64,000 nt of DNA from contig NZ_BQHI01000009.1 of the NCBI RefSeq assembly GCF_021603585.1, positions 124,001 to 188,000 on the forward strand, written 5' to 3'. This stretch comes from Pseudomonas sputi (lineage in GTDB: Bacteria > Pseudomonadota > Gammaproteobacteria > Pseudomonadales > Pseudomonadaceae). A program made the position numbers and the translations under genes. Numbering within the stretch: position 1 is the first letter of the stretch; each line of letters starts with the position of its first letter. The notes under the pieces were generated by a model. The model worked only from the letters and a program-made list of their open reading frames with translations, had not been told where the DNA came from and did not search any database. This document shows, one piece after another, positions 33,853-42,833 of the stretch.

Positions 33853-34818
33853 CTATTTGCAATTGCCTGCTTTGCGGTATCCCGCTGCTTGGGCTTCAGA
33901 TTCCGAAGAGAACGAGATCTGATTTTTCGCGGACACCTGACCATAACCAGGGCATCCCACAGAGAGATGGTACACCCGACTCTTTCTGTTGCCGATGATA
34001 GCGCCTACTCCGTTCGCACTCGCAAGGGTTGGCTTGGCCGCTGCCTTCGGAAGATTAATAGGGAGGGCACCAACTACCCCATCACCAACCGTCTTGTATC
34101 CTTGTGACCATTGACGTTCGCCAGTCACGAATGGATTGGAGTGCCCCATGATTGCAGCAATGCGTCGATCTCGCTCTTTCTCCCAAGGCGAAACCGGGTA
34201 CTGCTTGTCCCAAGCCATCAGTAGCTGCTGTTGCTGGCGAGACATGTTGAGTTTATACCTATCGAACATGTAGAAGGTGGTTCTAGCTACCAAACCTTTA
34301 ACCTCATCGCGAGGTTCGGCAGCGCGTTGATCGAAATCCACTCGGGTCTTGCACTGCCCATACTGCGGAGCGATTCCGGAGGCCATTCCGTAGTTGAAAT
34401 TACTGCGGTCGCCATTCACTTCACCTACGGACGGGTAGAGGTTAAACAGGTCTGCCTCCATTGCTCGAAATACCGGATCATCATCTACGCAGTTCTCTCG
34501 ACCACCGCTTTTCCAGCATTGACGTTGGTTGCCGAATGTCCAGGCTGGAACAATATGTTCCCACTCAGTTCTCTCTGCCCGAGTCTCTTGCTTTCTTGCC
34601 TTCAGACCACATGATGCCGGGTCAATACGGCCACCAGATTTGCCAACCCACGTCCATTTGCAGCCGCAGTACAGCTCGCCCATGGAGCTATTGGCTTGGT
34701 CAAGGTAGACCTTTTGTTTGGCAATGACTTTCGCTTCGGTGAATGTCGCCGGTGGGCTGGCAAAGGCAGGGGAGATTAGTGGGAAGAGTAGCGATAGGGC
34801 GTACAGCAGTTTCTTCAT
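33853..34818 (-). CDS. endA: Secreted endonuclease I family nuclease with C-terminal extension
   Basis: A 321-residue periplasmic or secreted nuclease. A signal peptide (MKKLLYALSLLFPLISPAFA) precedes the endonuclease I domain, with the active-site region [18 protein letters not shown] and the conserved ADLFNLYPSVGEVNGDRSNF. A C-terminal 45-residue module (IIGNRKSRVYHLSVGCPGY to GYRKAGNC) is an added cysteine-containing domain seen in some family members. It is intact, unlike the truncated relative at 51937, and differs clearly from it in sequence. It may degrade incoming DNA. Single gene with its own terminator. Confidence 0.85.
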   Translation of the reverse strand: MKKLLYALSLLFPLISPAFASPPATFTEAKVIAKQKVYLDQANSSMGELYCGCKWTWVGKSGGRIDPASCGLKARKQETRAERTEWEHIVPAWTFGNQRQCWKSGGRENCVDDDPVFRAMEADLFNLYPSVGEVNGDRSNFNYGMASGIAPQYGQCKTRVDFDQRAAEPRDEVKGLVARTTFYMFDRYKLNMSRQQQQLLMAWDKQYPVSPWEKERDRRIAAIMGHSNPFVTGERQWSQGYKTVGDGVVGALPINLPKAAAKPTLASANGVGAIIGNRKSRVYHLSVGCPGYGQVSAKNQISFSSESEAQAAGYRKAGNCK

Positions 34819-35236
34819 CTGAAAACTTCATCAACGTTTGAAAGGTGCTGCATTATACGTTGATCGCTTACGGCAGGGCGCTTAACTCCCTCAAGATAGA
34901 GCGAAAAACCAAGTGTGGCGCAACGGCCGGTTTGCTGGGGCGACCCTATGTGCCAATGAAGTTTTGCTAAATATCTACAGTAATGTTATTAGCTGCGATA
35001 GCCACGGCGCAGGCGCCATGGCTATCAATAGCAGGCCGCCGGTGTTTTCGGTGTTTTTGGAGGATATGAGTTTACGGAGGCTATGGAATGAAAAGTTCGT
35101 TTACGCATTGCAGTTCTGGGGATAGGGGCGAGGGTGTCCACCTGATTTTTGCTAGTATCGCTCTTTAACTCGATAACAAAGACGAGATTTTCCGGGCGCT
35201 CGCATGCTCAGAAAATCTCACATTACCCGCAGCTTT
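34819..35236. other. Intergenic region with an inverted repeat downstream of rmuC
   Basis: No gene supported. GAGATTTTC (35184-35192) and GAAAATCTC (35211-35219) are perfect 9-bp arms over 18 bases, just past the end of rmuC; they could act as a terminator without a T-run. Confidence 0.4.
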
Positions 35237-37036
35237 TTATGAAGCGGCTATTAACGGTTTGGCTACTTCTGCTTCGACTGCAAGCGCAATATCTGTATCG
35301 AGTTCCAGCTTTGCCCGCTCCAGCAGTTCAGCTGGTAGCTCTTTCTGCACGGACACGCCCAGTTCCTTGAAGTCAGACGCTTGCTTGATCAAGTTACCCC
35401 TACCTGTGTAAAGCTGTCCCAACGCCTTTTCGTAAGTATCCTTAGCTTTATCAAGCTGGTTGCCTACAGCCAGCATGCTTGTCAGGAAACCATGAAGCTT
35501 CTCGTAGAAGCGTTGGGCTCGATTGGCCAGTTCTGCGGTATGTTTGTTGCGATCTTCAAAGCTCCACAGCTGCTTGACGATTTTCAGACTGGTCAACAAT
35601 GTAGTCGGAGTAGCTACCAGTACATTTCGCTCAATCGCTCGCTGGAAAAGCGATTCATCATGCCGTAGTGCTTCAACGTAGGCGGATTCGATCGGGATAA
35701 ACATGATCACCACTTCCGGCGAATTCAGTCCTGCGAGGCGGTAATAATCTCGATCGGCTAGCTCATTGATGCGGTCACGCACAGCTGCGGTGTGGGCGGC
35801 CAAAGTTTGGGCCCTTATTAAGTCATCCTCGGCATTGATAAAATCGGTGTAAGCGACCAGCGATGTCTTGGCGTCGATGATCATGTGCTTGTTCTGCGGC
35901 AGATAAACAATGGCGTCCGGACGCTGGCGGCCGTCTTCCGTGTTGAAGCTCACCTCGCGTTTGTAGTCAGTGCCTAAGCGCAAGCCGGAGTTGTCGAGAA
36001 CGTTTTCCAACATCAACTCACCCCAGTTGCCTTGGACTTTCTTCTGGCCACGCAGGGCCGTAGTTAGTTTTTCCGCCTGGTCGGTGATATCTTTGTTCAA
36101 GATCTGGAGGTTCTTCAGCTCGGTACGCAGTTCAACTCTTTGTTCGGCGTCCTTGGTATGGATGTCTTCGATACGCGAGCGGAAACCTTTCATCTCCGTC
36201 TGCAGTGGGGCAATCAGATTGTTTATGCTTTCTTGGTTGAGTTCTTTGAAAGCCTTACCCTTGCGCTCCAGCACATCGTTGGCCAAGCGTTCAAATTCTT
36301 TAGTAAGACTTTCCCTATTTTCGTTCAACTGCTTGAATTGAGCGTCAAAACTCAGCTGTTTTTCCTGCAATGAAGTATTGAGTTTTACGTGAGCATTTTC
36401 TAGGGCGGCGTAGTTTTCCTGCGCAATTTTGAGTTCAGATTTGGTGGTTTCCCACCACGCTTTATAGGTGCTCAGCTCATTTTGCTTCTCTAGTAACTGG
36501 GTCTGAGCCTGCGCGTGCAATTCGCGCGTCTCTCCGAGCTGGGATGCAGTCTGCTTGATCTGAGTTTCGACCGTCGATAGCTGAGTTTCCAATTTCTCGC
36601 GCTGTTGATCGCGCTCGGCCAATCGTTCAGTGAATGTGACAGCGTTGCTGGTTATTTGATCCTGTAGCTTCGCAGCGGTTTCCTGCGTCCTCGAGTTACT
36701 CTCACGGGCTGCCTGTTCTGATTGTTGGGCGCGTTTGAGCTCGGTTTTAAGGTCAGCGATTTCCGCATCCAGCCTGGCTAATTGATCTTTATTGTTGTCC
36801 CGATCCGTTTCCATCCGTCCATAGGCGATATCCAGGGCGGCTTTTTGCTCCAACAACTGAGCGAGCTTGGTCTCTTGGATTACTAACTCAGCCTTAGCCT
36901 GTTCTAAAGCGGAACGAGTGATCTCAATGTCCTTGACCATCTGTTGATGGTTGCGTTGCGCGCGCCAGCTGGCAAGTATCCATGCAACGATGAAAGCAGC
37001 TAGTGGTAGTGCGACCAACATCCATTTTTGCTCCAC
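35237..37036 (-). CDS. rmuC: DNA recombination protein RmuC
   Basis: A 599-residue RmuC-family protein. One N-terminal transmembrane segment (residues 5-22) is followed by a coiled coil of about 250 residues and then the C-terminal RmuC nuclease-like domain (VQGNWGELMLENVLDNSGL, DAIVYLPQNKHMIIDAKTSL with the PD-(D/E)xK core). RmuC limits inversion and recombination of short repeats and is linked to defence against foreign DNA. Length is somewhat above E. coli RmuC (475) because of the long coiled coil. Single gene. Confidence 0.9.
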   Translation of the reverse strand: MEQKWMLVALPLAAFIVAWILASWRAQRNHQQMVKDIEITRSALEQAKAELVIQETKLAQLLEQKAALDIAYGRMETDRDNNKDQLARLDAEIADLKTELKRAQQSEQAARESNSRTQETAAKLQDQITSNAVTFTERLAERDQQREKLETQLSTVETQIKQTASQLGETRELHAQAQTQLLEKQNELSTYKAWWETTKSELKIAQENYAALENAHVKLNTSLQEKQLSFDAQFKQLNENRESLTKEFERLANDVLERKGKAFKELNQESINNLIAPLQTEMKGFRSRIEDIHTKDAEQRVELRTELKNLQILNKDITDQAEKLTTALRGQKKVQGNWGELMLENVLDNSGLRLGTDYKREVSFNTEDGRQRPDAIVYLPQNKHMIIDAKTSLVAYTDFINAEDDLIRAQTLAAHTAAVRDRINELADRDYYRLAGLNSPEVVIMFIPIESAYVEALRHDESLFQRAIERNVLVATPTTLLTSLKIVKQLWSFEDRNKHTAELANRAQRFYEKLHGFLTSMLAVGNQLDKAKDTYEKALGQLYTGRGNLIKQASDFKELGVSVQKELPAELLERAKLELDTDIALAVEAEVAKPLIAAS

Positions 37037-37504
37037 GATGAATCTCCTGCTTTTAGGTTGCCTTCAAAGCAATCGTCCCCTTCAAGGGCGATGACGCCTC
37101 ACTTTTCCCCACCCACATTTTGCGCCGGGCCCATTGCTGGGGGACTGATATCAAAACGCGCGCGACAACAGGCGTTTAGATCGAGAGGGCTAACAATTAT
37201 GTGTGCAATGCCGAGCATAGACCACGTTTCACCATGATGGCCAAACGCATATAGGCTTCATGGAGAGCAGGCTGATCCGCTTGAAAACTCAACTCGACAA
37301 AAAAACTGCCCCCCTCTTGAAACCAAAAAAACATCAATCTCCTAAGGCGTACACTTCTTTGCATTGTGGTGGCCTTGGGGCGATCAATCGATTGCTTAGC
37401 GTTTGCTCTTTTTCTTTCCAATCTTTCCTTCGGTTTAGATTTTTTCGCTCATCAACCAGGTGGTGAGGCGACAAAGCCTTTGATGCATCAGCAAATCGCA
37501 CCTT

Positions 37505-37519
37505 CGCGACGTAGTCGCG
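37505..37519. repeat. REP-like hairpin, copy 2
   Basis: CGCGAC, loop GTA, GTCGCG, followed by GCTA: the same stem and right flank as at 20583. It lies in a gap with no intact gene between rmuC and 38089. Confidence 0.4.
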
Positions 37520-37599
37520 GCTACACTTTTGACTTCAAAAGAAATTGTTTTATTAAAAAAAGCAAAATCCGTCATGCATACGCCTATCTAAAGCTCCAG

Positions 37600-37833
37600 C
37601 TACCTGCGGCACATCTGCGCAATGTCCCGGGCATCTAGGAGCGCATGATGGAACGGAAAGCTTCGTTGCCCCACGTCTTTAGTCTGTCGCGTCAGTAGGG
37701 TAGTTACGAACATTCTTGGGCCATCAGCCTTCGTCTTATGCGAGCTCGCAAAATAACTCCCAGCCCATTGCGGCACGTCGGTCACAAACTCCAGCATTTC
37801 GTCGAAGGGGCGCAAGTCATAGGTGGGAGTACC
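37600..37833 (-). pseudogene. Remnant of a DEDDh exonuclease gene
   Basis: A fragment of about 77 codons (TYDLRPFDEMLEFVTDVPQWAG to FPFHHALLDARDIAQMCRR), bounded upstream by an in-frame TAA. VTDVPQW and HHALLDAR correspond to the second and third motifs of the exonuclease at 32704 (SDAPDW, HHALLDAR). The first motif with its Asp-x-Glu pair is missing, so it cannot be active. It is a decayed relative, not a recent copy. Confidence 0.55.
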
Positions 37834-38088
37834 GAGGCATTAGATTCTGTCGTACCCACAAAAATGGACGACCTGTCCTACTGCCAACGAGGCACACCGT
37901 GGCATGCCTTGTATCGGTGGAACGAATAGTGTGGGAGGGAGGGGGGCGTTGACTGCAATGCGTTCGAGGAGTGAAGGGGTTTGACAGGAGAGACAATCTT
38001 GCTGGCGAGTGACGATGCGACTCGTTCCTCGACCTTGTGTTGTTCATTGGACAAGTAATGGCAAGTAGGTCGCTGGCTTACGATCGCT

Positions 38089-38556
38089 TCAGTCATTCCA
38101 GGATTTCGGTGAATCACTAGGATTTTGATTCGTCCGAATTTTGTATGCGATGAAGGCAGTTAGTCCGTAAATGAACCAATAAACGGGTGCTGCCGCCAAG
38201 CTGGATAGAAACAACACAGCAGTGCAAACGATGAGCATGATGATGTAGAGGTTCAACAGCGGACGATTATCCCTTTTACGGATGTGATTGAGACCAATGC
38301 AGACCCCTATCATGTAAAAAGTAGTAACTAAACTCCAAATCCTGAAGGTGACTGAAATCGTTCTATCACCTCTGCCATGATCCTGTTGAAAGAAGATCGG
38401 GGCAAGCAGCCAGAAAATGCCAATCGACAGTGCAACTGTCCCTAGAAGCCCCCATCCGAAATAGGTTTTCGCAAAACTGTATTGTCCTTTGCAGAGGGGG
38501 CTTTGTAAGAAAGGAAAAGTCAGGAAGGCGAGTAGGACTGGTACGAGAAAAGACAT
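38089..38556 (-). CDS. Hypothetical membrane protein
   Basis: From ATG 38556 (MSFLVPVLLAFLTFPFL) the protein has 155 residues and four or five transmembrane segments. No family recognised. An upstream ATG at 38628 adds a polar leader and is less likely. The gap 38629-38982 holds nothing recognisable. Confidence 0.5.
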   Translation of the reverse strand: MSFLVPVLLAFLTFPFLQSPLCKGQYSFAKTYFGWGLLGTVALSIGIFWLLAPIFFQQDHGRGDRTISVTFRIWSLVTTFYMIGVCIGLNHIRKRDNRPLLNLYIIMLIVCTAVLFLSSLAAAPVYWFIYGLTAFIAYKIRTNQNPSDSPKSWND

Positions 38557-38982
38557 CGAAACGTTCCGTCGTTGTATGGAATGATGTTTTTGATTGATTG
38601 AAATCTGTAGCAGCTTTGCAGCCTGCAAGAGCTAATCGTCCGAGGAAAACTATCAACTTTGATCCTAGCATATGGCCGCGACGGCGCGCCTGTTGCGATC
38701 GTATATCGCGGTGATTGATCCGTGCCTCATGCTTGTAAATGGTCGCACATTCGTACCGCAGGTGATCAGCGGCACTCCACAGATCAACTCTAGGCTATTG
38801 CTTTGCGGTCTACGATTAGTGGCTTAATCAAATTCGGTTGAAGGGTTCAGGTGGCAGCCGAGATAAGCTCCGAACTCTCGGTGGGCTCCCTGGGGCGAGC
38901 CATTGATCGGTAAAAAATCTCGCTTCTTACCCAGGAACTAACCTTATCTAGTTGGTCTATCTCAACAAGAGGTATCGCCGCT

Positions 38983-39168
38983 ATGTCCGATCCATTCACC
39001 GCAAAATATCACAACCCACGTACCGGCAACGAAAGCTCCGGAGCGGCTGCTAGGGAAGGGCGTATCAAGACATTAGGAGGCATTGGTCAGATCATAAGCG
39101 ATACCGTAATCAAGACGCTGATTGCCAGTGCTGACGAACCTCCGGCTGCAAAGAAAGCTTCGAAGTGA
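38983..39168 (+). CDS. Small hypothetical protein, first of a pair
   Basis: A 61-residue polar protein (MSDPFTAKYHNPRTGNESSG to PPAAKKASK) with an AAGAGG ribosome site. No domain. It is ten bases before the next small gene, and both start MSD, so they are likely a two-gene operon. Confidence 0.5.
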   Translation: MSDPFTAKYHNPRTGNESSGAAAREGRIKTLGGIGQIISDTVIKTLIASADEPPAAKKASK

Positions 39169-39177
39169 GGGCCAGTT

Positions 39178-39438
39178 ATGTCGGATAAAGTCCTCGAATT
39201 CAAGACGCTAGCAATAGCGCCAAAGAAAAAAGCTGCCGTTTCTCCCGCCGGAGCTAGGTTGGCGGACTCCATCCTTCTGCAACTTCTGGAGGAGGCTGAC
39301 GCGCCCGCTGGGAATGAATGCACGCCTGCGCAAATCTTTGATATCAGCCAGCGGATGAAGCGTGGCCCACTTCGAATCGGCAGCCAGATGCTGTTACGCC
39401 TAACCTCACCCTACTCGATGGCATTCTGGCTGAGCTAG
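39178..39438 (+). CDS. Small hypothetical protein, second of a pair
   Basis: An 86-residue protein (MSDKVLEFKTLAIAPKKKAA) with a Lys-rich start and a helical middle. The end (TSPYSMAFWLS) looks abrupt, so it may be truncated. A toxin-antitoxin role with the previous gene is possible but unsupported. The gap 39439-39884 holds no recognised gene. Confidence 0.45.
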   Translation: MSDKVLEFKTLAIAPKKKAAVSPAGARLADSILLQLLEEADAPAGNECTPAQIFDISQRMKRGPLRIGSQMLLRLTSPYSMAFWLS

Positions 39439-39884
39439 GGCGCGCATGCCCAAGCTCCCTGCTTGGAGGAGCTTTAATCCGTTGCGATTACTTATCATCA
39501 TTCGTCCGCACTGAAATCGTAGCCCGACGTGACCATAAAGGTATCGGCTTGCAACGTTTTGCATTTTGAGAACTTGACGGCAGTGTAGCAGGGGACACCT
39601 TGAGCTCATTCGTCGCAAAGTCGCTTGAGTCAGCTTATGGCAATCAATACATATATAGAGCTCTGTTGCTGATGCAGGCTGCCTTGTAAGGATTGAGAAA
39701 CAGCTTGAGTAGACGTCCAGTAGCGAAACGGAGTTAGGCGATGCCCTCGGTTATCTCACGAAATGCTTAAGCTTCAAGTCAATGATCTCTAATGTGCTTT
39801 TCGCTAGTAACGCTTGCTGCGTTGAAAGTGGATGGGGGCAGCGGTGCACAATGCATGCCCCTCCGATTACCTGCTACCAAGAAG

Positions 39885-40535
39885 TCAGACAGGTAACGCT
39901 TCGCGTTCAGGATTCCACAATCGCTCAATCGCCCAGAGCGGCTGATTTCCTTGGAAAGTACGTATGGCCGAAATGTAAGCGTCGTACGTGGTGCGATCAA
40001 ACGTTGTCCAAGTTTTACTCATGTCCTTCGCAGTTTGGAGCTCTTCACGAAAGACTCGAAGGTCGCTTTCCTGGTCAATCGCGTCCGAGGAGTCCAATGC
40101 CTTCAAAAGCACTGCATCAAGTGGTGGGTGCATTGCCTTCACGTGTGGATGGTCATGGTAACCAGCGCAGACGATCTTCAATTTCAAGTACATGTTTACA
40201 AGCTTTTGTGCCCGGCCGTAGGTGCACACTAATGCCTTGCGAACATCCGGTTCACCTTTGGCGCGCTTCGTGTAGTAGAGACCTTTGGAAGCATCAATCA
40301 CCGCTTGAATTCGCTGGTGAATAAACTCATTCATTTCATCGGGAGGCGGCAGTTGATCTGCTGTGTTGATGGCTCCCAAACCAGATTTTTCTATCAGGTG
40401 TTTTGCCACCGCAATTGTGTGGCCAGGCCCTTGCCGAGAGTAGGCTCGGCCAGCGCCCCAAACAGCTACACGGTGGCGGTGCTCATGAATGTCATACATG
40501 CTCAGCTTTCCCAATTTTGATCGAAGTGTTGCCAT
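39885..40535 (-). CDS. Unidentified protein paired with an HTH protein
   Basis: A 216-residue soluble protein. Notable parts are WGAGRAYSRQGPGHTIAVAKH near the start and KLVNMYLKLKIVCAGYHDHP with clustered histidines followed by MHPPLDAVLLKAL, then WTTFDRTTYDAYISAIR. I recall no named domain. It lies 45 bases after the HTH gene on the same strand, so the two form a unit that could be a toxin-antitoxin or defence pair. Confidence 0.6.
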   Translation of the reverse strand: MATLRSKLGKLSMYDIHEHRHRVAVWGAGRAYSRQGPGHTIAVAKHLIEKSGLGAINTADQLPPPDEMNEFIHQRIQAVIDASKGLYYTKRAKGEPDVRKALVCTYGRAQKLVNMYLKLKIVCAGYHDHPHVKAMHPPLDAVLLKALDSSDAIDQESDLRVFREELQTAKDMSKTWTTFDRTTYDAYISAIRTFQGNQPLWAIERLWNPEREALPV

Positions 40536-40580
40536 ACCTACGCTGAGAGTAGGTTCCTTACTCCCGACGCTTTCGCTGGC

Positions 40581-41027
40581 CTATTTGATTCGCAATTCGA
40601 AGTTAACCAATCCGTCTCTGGATTCGAGCCTGGTGATTTCGCAGGTCTCCAAGGCTACTCCCGACAGGCGTTGCAGGCTGGTTCTGAGCTCTTTCTCGAT
40701 GTCACCTAAAGTGAGCGCACGCATAGCTTCAGCGAATGAGCTTGCGATCACAGGGGACTGTTCGATTGCAACACCTCTACTCTCAGACTGCTCAGCTAAC
40801 GAGCGTGCGTATTGGATCAGTGGTGCGAGGCGTGCTTTCTGCCCGCTGTCCAAACTCACCCAGCGCTGTATTCCAGCAACGCTACATTGGCTAATTTCGG
40901 CAATTCGCGACTGAGGAAATCCGGTTTTTTCTTGGATCGCCGAAATCAACGCCCGAGTCCCCTTGATTGTTTTACCGTCTTGCGAGGTTTTAAGCTTATC
41001 GATAGCTGCACTGAGATTCGATTGCAT
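40581..41027 (-). CDS. HTH-domain protein, likely autoregulator of a two-gene unit
   Basis: A 148-residue protein from ATG 41027. Residues about 15-55 (LISAIQEKTGFPQSRIAEISQCSVAGIQRWVSLDSGQK) form a Cro/XRE-like or HTH_29-like helix-turn-helix; the rest is helical with a C-terminal strand region (ETCEITRLESRDGLVNFELRIK). It precedes the unknown gene at 39885. Repeated TATGCTTAGKTATG boxes upstream (41072-41113) are likely its binding sites. Confidence 0.6.
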   Translation of the reverse strand: MQSNLSAAIDKLKTSQDGKTIKGTRALISAIQEKTGFPQSRIAEISQCSVAGIQRWVSLDSGQKARLAPLIQYARSLAEQSESRGVAIEQSPVIASSFAEAMRALTLGDIEKELRTSLQRLSGVALETCEITRLESRDGLVNFELRIK

Positions 41028-41071
41028 GCAAATCACTCTATGCTGTGTGTAGGTTTTGAGTAAGCCTACAG

Positions 41072-41113
41072 TATGCTTAGTTATGAGGTCAAGTCATCAT
41101 ATGCTTAGGTATG
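41072..41113. promoter_or_regulatory. Direct-repeat operator candidate
   Basis: TATGCTTAGTTATG (41072-41085) and TATGCTTAGGTATG (41100-41113) differ at one base and start 28 bases apart. They lie just upstream of the HTH gene. A GTAGG/CCTAC dyad is adjacent. Control of the two-gene unit is inferred. Confidence 0.5.
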
Positions 41114-41235
41114 TTGTACGTATGTTATTTTGAGGGGGCAAACGGGGCTCGGCTTGCTGATACGCTGACCATCAGACAGTGGCAAGCACAGCTGGAAATC
41201 AGGAGAGGGGGGGGATAAGGCGCTACGAGTGCAAT

Positions 41236-41637
41236 CTATTCAGCGAAGCAGAATTCAACTTGCTGAGAAGTCGTCGACGAGCGATTCCTTGAGGGCTCAG
41301 TAGAGGGGCGCGGCACTTGCAGCACGTCAGACGGAATGTCCAAATCCCTGAGAACTCCAGCCTGGGCTAGATCCGCCAGTTCTTCTTGGGTACGACGCAG
41401 CAGCGCGCTAACTGACTGCCCTGACTCTGCGCAGAGAGTGATGGCCACGAGAGTGAGAGGGTTCACATTCAGCGGGCCACTCAGGGCAGTAATCATCTCC
41501 AGCGTGGGGCTTGACTGAGCTCGCTCCAATTTCGAGACGTATGTTCGACTGCTGACTTCGGCAAGGTTTCTCTGAGTCAACCCCTTGCCGGCGCGCATTG
41601 CTTTAAGCACAGAAGCAAAAGCAATTTTAAGCGACAT
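41236..41637 (-). CDS. XRE-family transcriptional regulator
   Basis: A 133-residue regulator from ATG 41637. The Cro/C1-type helix-turn-helix is near the start (AGKGLTQRNLAEVSSRTYVSKLERAQSSPTLEMITALSG). The C-terminal half is helical, with a Ser-rich tail. Typical of mobile-element regulators. Single gene; target unknown. Confidence 0.7.
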   Translation of the reverse strand: MSLKIAFASVLKAMRAGKGLTQRNLAEVSSRTYVSKLERAQSSPTLEMITALSGPLNVNPLTLVAITLCAESGQSVSALLRRTQEELADLAQAGVLRDLDIPSDVLQVPRPSTEPSRNRSSTTSQQVEFCFAE

Positions 41638-41846
41638 AAACACGTTCCTGATTTTGAGCCAGTCAATTCGAGCGGTGCGTTGGAGGAGGGCATTCTAGAC
41701 GATTAAGCACAGCGTTTTCTGCGCTCGTTGTGACTGATTTCATGCTCCACAATATGATCTGTGTTGGCCGAGTTTAACTATCCGTCTTCATTGAGCAGTC
41801 GGTCGCTTCTGACCGGCGAACGGCTCCAGCAGCTAGCAATCAATGG

Positions 41847-41911
41847 TCTGTAACGTAGTTTTGTGCTTTGTAACTCTGCTTACGTTACAGCGCACAAAAC
41901 TACGTTACAGA
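41847..41911. repeat. Long nested inverted repeat
   Basis: TCTGTAACGTAGTTTTGTGC (41847-41866) is perfectly complementary to 41892-41911 over 20 bp, with a 25-base loop. The loop holds another TACGTTACAG (41881-41890) and a TGTAAC/GTTACA pairing. No gene covers it. It could be a recombination site, an element end or a regulatory hairpin. Confidence 0.65.
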
Positions 41912-41936
41912 TCTCAGAAGGCGAGGCGGGGCGAAG

Positions 41937-42041
41937 GCAAGCGGAACGCGCAGGCGTGAGGATGGACGCCCGCAGGGCCAAGACTTGCGCCTCGCGCCAA
42001 GGCTTGGTTCACGACAGCCATCCCCGAGCAGGGGCTCGCCC
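41937..42041. repeat. GC-rich dispersed repeat, copy 1
   Basis: About 105 bases starting GCAAGCGGA and containing GCGCAGGCGTGAGGATG, AGGGCC, ACGACAGCC and a CCCC/GGGG hairpin near the end. The copy at 44802-44907 has the same order with scattered changes, in the same orientation. The repeat also looks like motifs I associate with Pseudomonas genomic islands. Confidence 0.6.
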
Positions 42042-42105
42042 AAAACCATGACCGCCTTTCTACCAGAAATTTACCAGAGGCCCTCAATCAGTGTGCGAAG
42101 GTGGA

Positions 42106-42417
42106 TTAGATATAGCGAAGCAACTCCTCTAATTGGCGATGTTCGCTAGGAGAAAGGAGCTCGATGGGATCTGAAACGTCCCGGGAGGAGAAATCGTATT
42201 TCCGGCCATCAGGGCTGTAACAGCTGTCGCAGTAATCCAAAGAGCCGCAGTCGTTGTAAAGCGTGATAACCCAGCCATCTACGTCGACGGTCATCAATCC
42301 ACAGTAAATTTCATCCCATGCAGCTTTGGTAACTCGCCGAGTCGGTCGTGCCTGGGCAGCAGCTTCTCGCAGTATTTGGTAGACCTCTCGAGCTGTAAGC
42401 ATTTTTGCATCTGGCAC
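42106..42417 (-). CDS. DUF7693-like protein
   Basis: A 103-residue protein (start ATG 42417, or 42402 reading MLTAREVYQILREA). The core VDGWVITLYNDCGSLDYCDSCYSPDGRKYDF and the end HRQLEELLRYI are typical of a small Pseudomonas family now listed as DUF7693. Function unknown; members are frequent on islands, near repeats like the one just beside it. Confidence 0.65.
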   Translation of the reverse strand: MPDAKMLTAREVYQILREAAAQARPTRRVTKAAWDEIYCGLMTVDVDGWVITLYNDCGSLDYCDSCYSPDGRKYDFSSRDVSDPIELLSPSEHRQLEELLRYI

Positions 42418-42833
42418 GGCAATTCTCTTAAAACGGGGGTTAAATCAGTGGCGCTCTATTGATTCAGATTGTGAAGCCATGGTGATTTTGCGCCAAGAAA
42501 TATCGAGTCAACTCTCGCGGGGCTGTGGCGTAGAAACGGGGATCGGGAGCATCTCTAGCGGGAGGCGCTTCGCAGAACGATGATTCAATTTGCCCGGCGG
42601 CCTTGGTACAGTGCATGCCCAATCGCAGCACAATATTGATCGCACCTGCGGCCTATTCAAATCATCGAAAGTCTCACGTTGAACGACTCCCGACCGGCCC
42701 ATACCCTTGCTATCGCACGGATCAATATTTCTGGCCGACATTAGGTTTGCCCGTTCGTAGGCAAGACATCGTGATGGCTAAAAGGCTAGAATTTTGAGAC
42801 TTGCGGCTTTCTTTTGAATCAACAGGGAGAACC
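42418..42833. other. Intergenic region
   Basis: Between the divergent DUF7693 and YaaW-family genes. No gene, hairpin or repeat recognised; it should hold both promoters. Confidence 0.4.
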
